The notes below the pieces were generated by a model, which was not told the origin of the DNA, did not search any database, and saw nothing but the letters and a program-made list of their open reading frames with translations. A stretch of DNA of 64,000 bases from Pseudomonas sp. MIACH (GTDB taxonomy: Bacteria > Pseudomonadota > Gammaproteobacteria > Pseudomonadales > Pseudomonadaceae): the NCBI RefSeq assembly GCF_001269925.1, contig NZ_LHVO01000046.1, positions 62,001 to 126,000 of the forward strand, given 5' to 3'. Below are positions 1 to 7,195 of this stretch, one piece after another (the stretch's first letter is position 1; every line of letters starts with the position of its first letter). A program made the position numbers and the translations under genes.

Positions 1-530
1 TTGTTGGTGCGCTTGAACTTGAACAGCACCCGCAGCGGGTCTTCGGCGACCACTTCATCGACATCGGCGTAGTAGGTGCGGTAGATCGGCGAGCCTTCCT
101 TCATCAGTTCCTGGAAGGTGAATACCACGTCTTCGGCGCGGATCGGGTGGCCGTCGTGGAAGCGCGCTTCGGGGCGCAGGTAGAAACGCACCCAGCTGTT
201 GTCCGGGGCTTTTTCGATCTTGCCGGCGACCAGGCCGTACTCGGTGATGGGTTCGTCCAGGCTTTGCATGGCCAGGGTGTCGTAGATCAGGCTGATGTTG
301 TCAGCCGGCACCCCCTTGCTGATAAACGGGTTGAGGCTGTCGAAGCCGCCCATGCTCGACTCGCGGAAGGTGCCGCCCTTGGGCGCATCCGGGTTGACGT
401 AGTCGAAGTGCTTGAAGTCGGCGGGGTATTTCGGCGGCTCGTTGTACAGCGTCAGCGCATGTTGCGGGGCGGCGTGGGCCGTGGTGCACAGCAACAGGCT
501 GCCGAGCAGGACGTTGCGCAAATACATCAT
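1..530 (-). CDS. YejA-like periplasmic peptide-binding protein (N-terminal part, cut by window edge)
   Basis: Reading leftwards from an ATG at 530 (or the next ATG at 527), this frame is open to the window edge. It encodes a short signal peptide (MYLRNVLLGSLLL... ending AHAA) followed by a family 5 extracellular solute-binding protein: HFDYVNPDAPKGGTFR, then a DEPITEYGLVAG stretch and ARFHDGHPIRAEDVVFTF. It would bind oligopeptides in the periplasm for an ABC importer of the YejABEF type. Its start overlaps the stop of the upstream paralogue (ATGA, 4 bases), so the two are translationally coupled. The C-terminal two thirds and any permease genes lie outside the window. Family assignment is firm; the substrate is inferred. 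Confidence 0.85.
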   Translation of the reverse strand, partial: MMYLRNVLLGSLLLCTTAHAAPQHALTLYNEPPKYPADFKHFDYVNPDAPKGGTFRESSMGGFDSLNPFISKGVPADNISLIYDTLAMQSLDEPITEYGLVAGKIEKAPDNSWVRFYLRPEARFHDGHPIRAEDVVFTFQELMKEGSPIYRTYYADVDEVVAEDPLRVLFKFKRTN

Positions 531-2356
531 TGGGCTTTCTCCGAAGCTTTCAGCCACCACGCACTCAGGCCCAGGCTGTAGGGCGGCGTGGTGACAAAGG
601 CGAACCGGTTGCGGTACGCCAGGCGATGATAGTTGAGGTACCAGTTGGGAATGCTGTAGTGCTGCCACAGCAGCACCCGGTCCAGGGCGCGGCCGGCGGC
701 CAGTTGTTCTTCGCGGGTCTGCGCCGCCAGCAGTTGTTCCAGCAGGTGATCGACAATCGGGTTGGCGATGCCTGCATAGTTCTTGCTGCCCTTGATCGCG
801 GCCTGGCTGGAGTGGAAGTACTGCCACTGCTCAAGGCCGGGGCTCAAGGTTTGGTTGAGGGTGATCAGGATCATGTCGAAATCGAATTGATCCAGGCGTT
901 GCTTGTACTGGGCGCGGTCGACAGTGCGCAGGCGTGCGTCGATGCCGATGCTGATCAGGTTCTCGACATAGGGCTGCAGGATGCGCTCCAGGTTCGGGTT
1001 GACCAACAGGATCTCGAAGCGCAGCGGTTGCCCGTCCTTGTTGAGCAGGCGTTGGCCCGACAACTTCCACCCGGCCTCGCCCAGCAGCGCCAGGGCGCGG
1101 CGCAGGGTCTCGCGGGGGATGCCGCGTCCGTCGGTCTGGGGCAGGCTGAAGGCTTGGGTAAACAGGTTGGGCGGCAGCTGTTCGCGGTAGGGGGAGAGCA
1201 TCAGCCATTCACGGCCGGTTGGAACACCGGTGGCGGCGAATTCGCTGTTGGGGTAGTAGCTGAGCGTGCGCTTGTAGGCGCTGCTGAACAGGGTGCGGTT
1301 GGTCCACTCAAAGTCGAACATCAGCCCCAGGGCTTCACGCACCTTGGTCTGGCTGAAGGTTGGACGCCGGGTGTTCATGAACAGGCCCTGGCTCTGGGTC
1401 GGGATCTGGTGGGCGATCTGCGCCTTGATCACCTCGCCACGGTTCACCGCCGGAAAGTTGTAGCCATTGGCCCAGTTCTTGGCCTGGTGCTCGATGTAGA
1501 TGTCGAACTCGCCGGCCTTGAATGCTTCGAAGGCCACGTCGCTGTCGCGGTAGAACTCCACCTCGACCTTGTCGTAGTTATAGAAGCCCTGGTTGACCGG
1601 CAAGTCCTTGCCCCAGTAATCCTTGACCCGTTCGAACACCAGTTGGCGTCCAGGGGTGACCTTGCTGATGCGGTACGGCCCGCTGCCCAGGGGCGGTTCG
1701 AAGGTGGTCGCCTTGAAGTCGCGGTTTTTCCAATAGTGCTGGGGCAGTACCGGCAACTCGCCCAGGCGCAGGATCAGCAACGGGTTGCCGGCGCGCTTGA
1801 ACACAAAGCGGATGCGGTGACGGTTGAGGATGTCCACCCGCGCTACTTCCTGCAGGTTGGTGCGGTACTGGGGGTGGCCTTCGGTCAGCAGGGTGCGGTA
1901 GGAAAACGCCACGTCATACGCGGTGATCGGCTTGCCATCGTGAAAGCGTGCTTGCGGGCGCAGGTTGAACACCACCCAACTGCGGTCCTCGCTGTATTCC
2001 ACCGATTGGGCAATCAGCCCGTAGCTGGAGGTCGGCTCATCGCCGGACGGCGCGTACTGGCCGGTGCCGACCATCAACGGCTCGTTCAGCTCATTGACGC
2101 CGTATTGCAGGAAATTGGGGGTGGAAACCGGGCTTGAGCCCTTGAAGGTGTAGGGGTTGAGGGTATCGAAGGTGCCAAATGCCATGACCCGCAAGGTCCC
2201 GCCTTTCGGCGCTGCAGGGTTTACCCAATCGAAGTGGGTGAATTTGGCCGGGTACTTGAGCGTGCCGAACTGCGTATAACCGTGGCTCTCGGTAATCGTC
2301 GCGTTGGCACCAAAGCTCAAGGCCAGACTTATTAATAGAAGGAGGGGACGCTTCAA
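527..2356 (-). CDS. YejA-like extracellular solute-binding protein, family 5
   Basis: This 609-residue protein has a signal peptide (MKRPLLLLISLALSFGANA) and the SBP_bac_5 fold: HFDWVNPAAPKGGTLRVM near residue 45, ARFHDGKPITAYDVAFSYRT near 135, and the lobe-closing PLGSGPYRI motif. It is the periplasmic binding component of a peptide (YejA/microcin C type) ABC importer. The full length matches the family. It overlaps the next binding-protein gene by 4 bases, giving two consecutive paralogues, an arrangement I recall in pseudomonads next to mltD. It starts about 225 bases downstream of the mltD stop, with a REP-type repeat between. Which peptide it carries cannot be told from the sequence. Confidence 0.88.
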   Translation of the reverse strand: MKRPLLLLISLALSFGANATITESHGYTQFGTLKYPAKFTHFDWVNPAAPKGGTLRVMAFGTFDTLNPYTFKGSSPVSTPNFLQYGVNELNEPLMVGTGQYAPSGDEPTSSYGLIAQSVEYSEDRSWVVFNLRPQARFHDGKPITAYDVAFSYRTLLTEGHPQYRTNLQEVARVDILNRHRIRFVFKRAGNPLLILRLGELPVLPQHYWKNRDFKATTFEPPLGSGPYRISKVTPGRQLVFERVKDYWGKDLPVNQGFYNYDKVEVEFYRDSDVAFEAFKAGEFDIYIEHQAKNWANGYNFPAVNRGEVIKAQIAHQIPTQSQGLFMNTRRPTFSQTKVREALGLMFDFEWTNRTLFSSAYKRTLSYYPNSEFAATGVPTGREWLMLSPYREQLPPNLFTQAFSLPQTDGRGIPRETLRRALALLGEAGWKLSGQRLLNKDGQPLRFEILLVNPNLERILQPYVENLISIGIDARLRTVDRAQYKQRLDQFDFDMILITLNQTLSPGLEQWQYFHSSQAAIKGSKNYAGIANPIVDHLLEQLLAAQTREEQLAAGRALDRVLLWQHYSIPNWYLNYHRLAYRNRFAFVTTPPYSLGLSAWWLKASEKAQ

Positions 2357-2449
2357 GTCAGAGATCCGATCCAGGCGGCTTGGGCTTTATGATCGGTACA
2401 GTAACAGCTTGTTCCACTTGGAAAAAGCCGGTTGGGAACACTGGAGATT

Positions 2450-2560
2450 GAGTGTGTGAGGGGCGGTGCGACGATTCGACTTGCCCCCGATAGCAGTTTG
2501 TCAGCCACCAGATTCATTGGCTGATCCACCGATATCGGGGGCAAGCCCCTCCCACATTGG
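2450..2560. repeat. REP-type inverted repeat pair (degenerate left half)
   Basis: The gap between mltD and the binding-protein gene holds two facing repeats. The right copy (cgggggcaagcccctccc, about 2537-2554) is canonical. The left one is altered: gtgtgaggggc is followed by gcgacgattcgacttgcccccgata, as if two REP forms were fused. The copies are separated by about 45 bases. Such pairs are dispersed, non-coding REPIN elements in P. fluorescens-group genomes. Confidence 0.75.
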
Positions 2561-2581
2561 TTCTACAGTGTTCTGAAAACC

Positions 2582-3997
2582 TTAGCGCGGCCCAGACACT
2601 ACCAGCATCTGCCCCGGCTTCAGCGCCTGGCCAGTACGCGGGTTCCAACGCTTGAGATGTTGCATCTCGACGTTGAAGCGCTTGGCGACGATGTACAGCG
2701 AGTCGCCTTTCTTGACCTTGTACTGCACCGGCTTCTTGCTGTCGGCCTTGGCCACCAGCTTGCGGGTGTCCTGCATCACCAGGGTCTGGCCGACCTTGAG
2801 GGCCTGGCCGTTGAGTTTGTTCCAGCGCTGCAGGTCGTGCACATCGACCTTGTTCGCCTTGGCGATCAGCGTGAGGTTGTCGCCATTGCGCACCTTGTAG
2901 CTGCGGGTACGCCCGGCCACCCGTGCGGTCTCAACTTCGTCGAACACCTGCTTTTTCGGGCGCATCGCCAGCAATTCTTCCGGCTTCATCGTCGAAAGGG
3001 TGCTGGTGAGCAGTTGTGCCTTGGAACTCGGTACCAGGAGATGTTGCGGGCCATCCAGGGTGGTGCGTTGCTTGAGTGCCGGGTTGAGCTGGAACAGTTC
3101 GTCTTCGTCGATCTCGGCCAGCGCGGCAACCCGTGACAGGTCCATGCTTTGCTTGACTTCAACCACCTCGAAGTACGGCGTGTTGGCAATCGGGTTCAGG
3201 TTGACGCCATAAGCCTCGGGGGCCAGTACCACCTGGGACAGCGCCAGGAACTTGGGCACGTAGTCCTTGGTTTCCTGGGGCAGGGGCAGGTTCCAGTAGT
3301 CGGTGGGCAGGCCGAGCTTCTCGTTGCGCTCGATGGCCCGGCTCACCGTGCCTTCGCCGGCGTTATAGGCGGCCAGGGCCAGTAGCCAGTCGCCATTGAA
3401 CATATCGTGCAGACGGGTCAGGTAGTCCAGGGCGGCGGTGGTGGAGGCGGTGATGTCGCGGCGGCCGTCGTAGGCGCGGGTCTGGCGCAGGTTGAAGTAG
3501 CGGCCGGTGGAGGGAATGAACTGCCACAGGCCGACGGCATCGCTGCGCGAATAGGCCATCGGGTTGTAGGCACTTTCGATCACTGGCAGCAGCGCCAGCT
3601 CCAGGGGCATGTTGCGTTCTTCAAGGCGCTCGACGATGTAATGAATGTAGAGACTGCCGCGTTCACCGGCGTTCTCCAGGAAGGATGGGTTGCTGGCGAA
3701 CCACAGGCGCTGTTGCTCGATACGCGGGTTGACGCCCACGTTGTCCTGCAATTGAAAGCCCCGGCGCATGCGTTCCCACACGTCCTGGGGCACTTCTGGA
3801 GCAGGTTTCTCTGAAAGCCAGATGACGGGTTTCTGTTTGATCTTGGCGGCAAGGTTGGGCTTGGGTTGCACGGTGGATTGTGCGGCGAAATTTGTCGATT
3901 GGCAGCCCGCCAGCGTGGCGGACACAGCCACCGCCACAGCTTGAGCCAGGCGGGTCAATGCGTCTGAATGGTTGGATTTACGAATAGATGACGACAT
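2582..3997 (-). CDS. mltD: Membrane-bound lytic murein transglycosylase D
   Basis: This lipoprotein cleaves the glycan strands of peptidoglycan with formation of 1,6-anhydro-muropeptides at the periplasmic face of the outer membrane. From the ATG at 3997 (471 residues) there is a signal with lipobox LAGC (Cys about 32), then an SLT domain with the catalytic Glu about 141 in PVIESAYNP and the GLWQFIPSTGR motif. Two C-terminal LysM repeats follow (YKVRNGDNLTLIAK and YKVKKGDSLYIVAK) that bind glycan. An upstream in-frame ATG at 4021 would add eight residues before the lipoprotein signal and is less likely. gloB lies upstream on the same strand. Confidence 0.95.
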   Translation of the reverse strand: MSSSIRKSNHSDALTRLAQAVAVAVSATLAGCQSTNFAAQSTVQPKPNLAAKIKQKPVIWLSEKPAPEVPQDVWERMRRGFQLQDNVGVNPRIEQQRLWFASNPSFLENAGERGSLYIHYIVERLEERNMPLELALLPVIESAYNPMAYSRSDAVGLWQFIPSTGRYFNLRQTRAYDGRRDITASTTAALDYLTRLHDMFNGDWLLALAAYNAGEGTVSRAIERNEKLGLPTDYWNLPLPQETKDYVPKFLALSQVVLAPEAYGVNLNPIANTPYFEVVEVKQSMDLSRVAALAEIDEDELFQLNPALKQRTTLDGPQHLLVPSSKAQLLTSTLSTMKPEELLAMRPKKQVFDEVETARVAGRTRSYKVRNGDNLTLIAKANKVDVHDLQRWNKLNGQALKVGQTLVMQDTRKLVAKADSKKPVQYKVKKGDSLYIVAKRFNVEMQHLKRWNPRTGQALKPGQMLVVSGPR

Positions 3998-4095
3998 TGG
4001 CTGGAAGTAAGTTCCGGGCAAAAATGTCGGGCGATTCTAGAAAGCGCTTTGGTTCCGGTCAACCATTCAGAAATTACGTATCAGATTGCATCGTC

Positions 4096-4863
4096 TTAGA
4101 ACTTATCTTTCCACGCCCTCAAGCTAGCAAACACCTCGGCCCCAGAGCGGTTGTCGCGGCCATTCCGTTCGTCCGCTTTTTGTTTAACAGATGTTTCGGC
4201 GGTACGTAAGAAGGGGTTGGTACGCTTTTCCAGGGCCAGGTTGGAAGGCAGTGTTATCTCGCCGCGGGCCCGCATTTGGCGGACGTTTTCCACCCGTTCG
4301 GAGATATCGGCATTCTGCGGTTCCACCGCCTGGGCAAACTTGAGGTTACTTTGTGTGTACTCGTGGGTGCAGTACACCAAGGTATCGGCGGGCAGGGCGG
4401 CCAGGCGCTCAAGGGAGGTGTGCATCTGCTCCGGCGTGCCTTCGAACAGGCGGCCACAGCCGGCGGCGAACAGGGTGTCGCCACAGAACAGCACGCCTTG
4501 GTGGTAGAAGGCGATATGGCCCAGGGTGTGGCCGGGCACGGCATAGACGTCGAAGTCCCAGCCCAGCACGCTGATGCGGTCGTTATCCTGCAGGGCGATG
4601 TCCCGCGCCGGGATCGTCTCGTTGGCCGGGCCATACACCTGGGCGTCGCTCACGCGCTTGAGTTGTTCGACGCCACCGACATGGTCGTGGTGATGGTGGG
4701 TGATCAGGATGTCGCTGAGGGTCCACGTCGGATTTTGCTTGAGCCAGGCCAGCACCGGCGCGGCATCGCCGGGATCGACCACGGCACAACGTTGGGTTTG
4801 CGGGTCCTGCAACAACCAAATGTAGTTGTCGGTAAAGGCGGGGAGGGCACTGATCTGTATCAT
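4096..4863 (-). CDS. gloB: Hydroxyacylglutathione hydrolase (glyoxalase II)
   Basis: The enzyme hydrolyses S-lactoylglutathione to lactate and glutathione, the second step of methylglyoxal detoxification in the cytoplasm. The 255-residue product opens with MIQISALPAFTDNYIWLL, carries the metallo-beta-lactamase metal motif THHHHDH (His56-Asp60-His61) and ends with the family C-terminal NPFLR stretch. Length agrees with known GloB. The frame stays open upstream to 5262, but that is only the shadow of the divergent methyltransferase gene. The start at 4863 is set by conservation. It is transcribed away from the methyltransferase gene across a 65-base shared promoter gap. Confidence 0.95.
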   Translation of the reverse strand: MIQISALPAFTDNYIWLLQDPQTQRCAVVDPGDAAPVLAWLKQNPTWTLSDILITHHHHDHVGGVEQLKRVSDAQVYGPANETIPARDIALQDNDRISVLGWDFDVYAVPGHTLGHIAFYHQGVLFCGDTLFAAGCGRLFEGTPEQMHTSLERLAALPADTLVYCTHEYTQSNLKFAQAVEPQNADISERVENVRQMRARGEITLPSNLALEKRTNPFLRTAETSVKQKADERNGRDNRSGAEVFASLRAWKDKF

Positions 4864-4928
4864 TCTTCGATTCGCCAAGCTGATCACATTGGTGCATCTT
4901 AGAACGTCTAGGCGAGTTGGAGAATGCA

Positions 4929-5687
4929 ATGACTGATAAAGCGTTCGCCCAGGCCGATCCTGAGTGGCTGGCCCTGATCGGCGCGGCCCGTGAATGGCTG
5001 TCCGGGCCCATCGGGCAATTTCTGCTGGATGAAGAGCGGCGCATGCTCGAAGACGAGTTGGGCCGTTTCTTTGGCGGCTACCTGGTGCATTACGGCCCGT
5101 CGGCCCAGACCCCGCCCGCCGCGCCCCAGGTGCAACGCAATGTGCGCCTGGGCGCGCCGTTGCCGGGGGTGGAGATTGTCTGCGAGGAGCAGGCCTGGCC
5201 GTTGAGCGAGCATGCCGCCGATGTGGTGGTGTTGCAGCATGGCCTGGATTTCTGCCTGTCACCCCACGGTCTGCTGCGCGAAGCGGCGAGCAGCGTGCGC
5301 CCGGGTGGCCATTTGCTGATTATCGGCATCAACCCCTGGAGTAGTTGGGGCCTGCGCCATGTGTTCGCCCATGATGGCCTGCGCCAGGCGCGGTGCATCT
5401 CGCCGTCGCGGGTCGGGGACTGGCTGAACCTGCTGGGCTTCGCGCTGGAGAAACGCCGCTTCGGGTGCTATCGTCCGCCGCTTGCCTCGGCCAAGTGGCA
5501 AGGCCGCCTGGCCGGCTGGGAGCGCCGCGCAGGGGCGTGGCAACTCTCGGGTGGCGGCTTCTATTTATTAGTGGCGCGCAAGATTGTGGTCGGCCTGCGA
5601 CCAGTGCGCCAGGTGCTGCGACAACCCATGGGCAAGCTGGTGCCGATGCCGATGGCCAAGGTCAACCGCAAGCAAAGCGAACCGTAA
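4929..5687 (+). CDS. Class I SAM-dependent methyltransferase
   Basis: A 252-residue protein with the late part of a Rossmann methyltransferase fold: DVVVLQHGLDF, then SVRPGGHLLIIGINPWSSWGLRH, the usual post-motif pattern of UbiE/COQ5-like enzymes. The N-terminal half is less typical, with no clear GxGxG. The ATG at 4929 has a GGAG seven bases upstream; a TTG at 4917 in the same frame is unlikely. The gene sits between gloB and rnhA in pseudomonads (a PA1814-like position). rnhA follows after 30 bases, so the two are probably co-transcribed. The substrate is unknown. Confidence 0.8.
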   Translation: MTDKAFAQADPEWLALIGAAREWLSGPIGQFLLDEERRMLEDELGRFFGGYLVHYGPSAQTPPAAPQVQRNVRLGAPLPGVEIVCEEQAWPLSEHAADVVVLQHGLDFCLSPHGLLREAASSVRPGGHLLIIGINPWSSWGLRHVFAHDGLRQARCISPSRVGDWLNLLGFALEKRRFGCYRPPLASAKWQGRLAGWERRAGAWQLSGGGFYLLVARKIVVGLRPVRQVLRQPMGKLVPMPMAKVNRKQSEP

Positions 5688-5717
5688 AAACCTTTTTGAT
5701 TTAAGACCGAGTAACCG

Positions 5718-6170
5718 ATGACTGACAGCGTAGAACTCTTCACCGATGGCGCCTGCAAGGGCAACCCGGGCCCCGGCGGCTGGGGCGCATTGCTGGTGTG
5801 CAAGGGCGTAGAGAAGGAGTTGTGGGGCGGCGAAGCCAACACCACCAACAACCGCATGGAGCTGATGGGCGCCATTCGCGGCCTGGAAGAACTCAAGCGC
5901 CGCTGCAACGTGCTGCTGGTGACTGACTCCCAGTACGTGATGAAGGGCATCAATGAGTGGATGGTCAACTGGAAGAAGCGCGGCTGGAAGACTGCGGCCA
6001 AGGAGCCGGTCAAGAATGCCGACCTGTGGCAATTGCTCGATGAGCAATGCAACCGCCATGACATCACCTGGAAATGGGTGCGCGGGCACATCGGTCATCC
6101 GGGTAACGAGCGCGCCGACCAGTTGGCCAATCGTGGTGTGGACGAAGTGCGGGGCTACAAGCAGAGCTGA
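5718..6170 (+). CDS. rnhA: Ribonuclease HI
   Basis: This 150-residue enzyme cuts the RNA strand of RNA-DNA hybrids (R-loops, Okazaki primers). All catalytic residues are in their usual places: Asp10 (FTDGAC), Glu48 (NRMELMGA), Asp70 (VTDSQYV) and Asp134 (NERADQLAN), with His124 in GHIGH. The basic handle region (NWKKRGWKTAAKEPVKN) is present. It is followed 76 bases later by dnaQ on the same strand, pairing primer removal with proofreading. Confidence 0.97.
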   Translation: MTDSVELFTDGACKGNPGPGGWGALLVCKGVEKELWGGEANTTNNRMELMGAIRGLEELKRRCNVLLVTDSQYVMKGINEWMVNWKKRGWKTAAKEPVKNADLWQLLDEQCNRHDITWKWVRGHIGHPGNERADQLANRGVDEVRGYKQS

Positions 6171-6246
6171 TGTTGGCTGACGTGTTAACATCGCGCCCCT
6201 TGACTCACACCACACTGCACACCACACCGTTGAGAGCTGAACCCTG

Positions 6247-6993
6247 ATGGCCATCCGATCTGTTGTACTCGATACCGAAACCACCGGCATGCCGGTGACC
6301 GACGGCCACCGGATCATTGAAATCGGCTGTGTCGAACTCATGGGTCGGCGCCTCACCGGTCGTCACTTCCACGTCTACCTGCAACCGGACCGTGACAGTG
6401 ACGAAGGCGCCATCGGCGTCCACGGTATTACCGACGAGTTCCTCAAGGGCAAGCCGCGTTTTGCCGAAGTGGCCGATGAGTTCTTCGAATTCATCAATGG
6501 CGCTCAGCTGATCATCCATAACGCGGCGTTCGACGTCGGCTTCATCAATAACGAATTTGCCCTGATGGGGCAGACGGATCGTGCGGATATTTCCAAGCAC
6601 TGCTCGATCCTCGACACCTTGATGATGGCCCGTGAGCGTCACCCGGGCCAGCGCAACAGCCTCGATGCCTTGTGCAAACGTTATGGCGTCGACAACTCCG
6701 GCCGTGAACTCCACGGCGCCTTGCTCGACTCCGAGATTCTCGCCGACGTTTACCTGACCATGACCGGTGGGCAGACCAGCCTGTCCCTGGCCGGCAATGC
6801 CTCCGATGGCAGCGGCTCGGCGGAAGGCTCGGGCAACCGTCCTTCGGAAATTCGCCGCCTGCCGGCCGATCGCAAGCCCACCACCATCATCCGCGCCAGC
6901 GAGCAGGATATGGCCGAGCATGCGGCGCGACTGGAAGCCATTGCCAAGTCCGCGGGTGCCCCGGCGTTGTGGACCCAGCTAACACAACAATAG
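6247..6993 (+). CDS. dnaQ: DNA polymerase III subunit epsilon (3'-5' proofreading exonuclease)
   Basis: This 248-residue protein provides proofreading in the replicative polymerase core. The DEDDh exonuclease motifs are present: Asp9 and Glu11 in VLDTETTG, the ExoII motif HNAAFD (91-96), and His156/Asp161 in ELHGALLDSEILADVY. A Ser/Gly-rich linker (about 180-195) leads to a short C-terminal segment that in homologues binds the alpha subunit. It lies directly downstream of rnhA in the same direction. Confidence 0.97.
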   Translation: MAIRSVVLDTETTGMPVTDGHRIIEIGCVELMGRRLTGRHFHVYLQPDRDSDEGAIGVHGITDEFLKGKPRFAEVADEFFEFINGAQLIIHNAAFDVGFINNEFALMGQTDRADISKHCSILDTLMMARERHPGQRNSLDALCKRYGVDNSGRELHGALLDSEILADVYLTMTGGQTSLSLAGNASDGSGSAEGSGNRPSEIRRLPADRKPTTIIRASEQDMAEHAARLEAIAKSAGAPALWTQLTQQ

Positions 6994-7015
6994 CCCTGCG
7001 TAGGTATGATCAAAA

Positions 7016-7104
7016 TGTGGGAGGGGGGCTTGCCCTGATAGCGGTGTATCAGCCAATCAAATATGAGCTGGCATACCGTCATCGGGAGCAAGCCCCCTCC
7101 CACA
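7016..7104. repeat. REPIN (two inverted REP copies)
   Basis: tgtgggaggggggcttgccc at the left is matched by atcgggagcaagccccctcccaca at the right, in inverted orientation, around a roughly 45-base central loop. It fills most of the 202-base gap between dnaQ and ldcA. Confidence 0.8.
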
Positions 7105-7195
7105 GTTGATCGCCATTGCTTTCAAAATCTTCATTCGCGTCATCGTCCCCGAGCTTCTACCCTTGAGTGCATAGCCCTCAGGACTACACGCACTC

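Noticed and set aside
530..2137. Long plus-strand frame (535 residues) opposite the YejA-like gene
   Set aside because: Antisense shadow caused by GC-rich codon bias; the minus-strand gene has a signal peptide and family motifs.
4864..5262. N-terminal extension of gloB
   Set aside because: It lies opposite the methyltransferase gene and precedes the conserved MIQISALPAF start.
7016..7104. Repeats considered as a CRISPR array
   Set aside because: Only two inverted arms per site, no regular spacers; they are REP elements.
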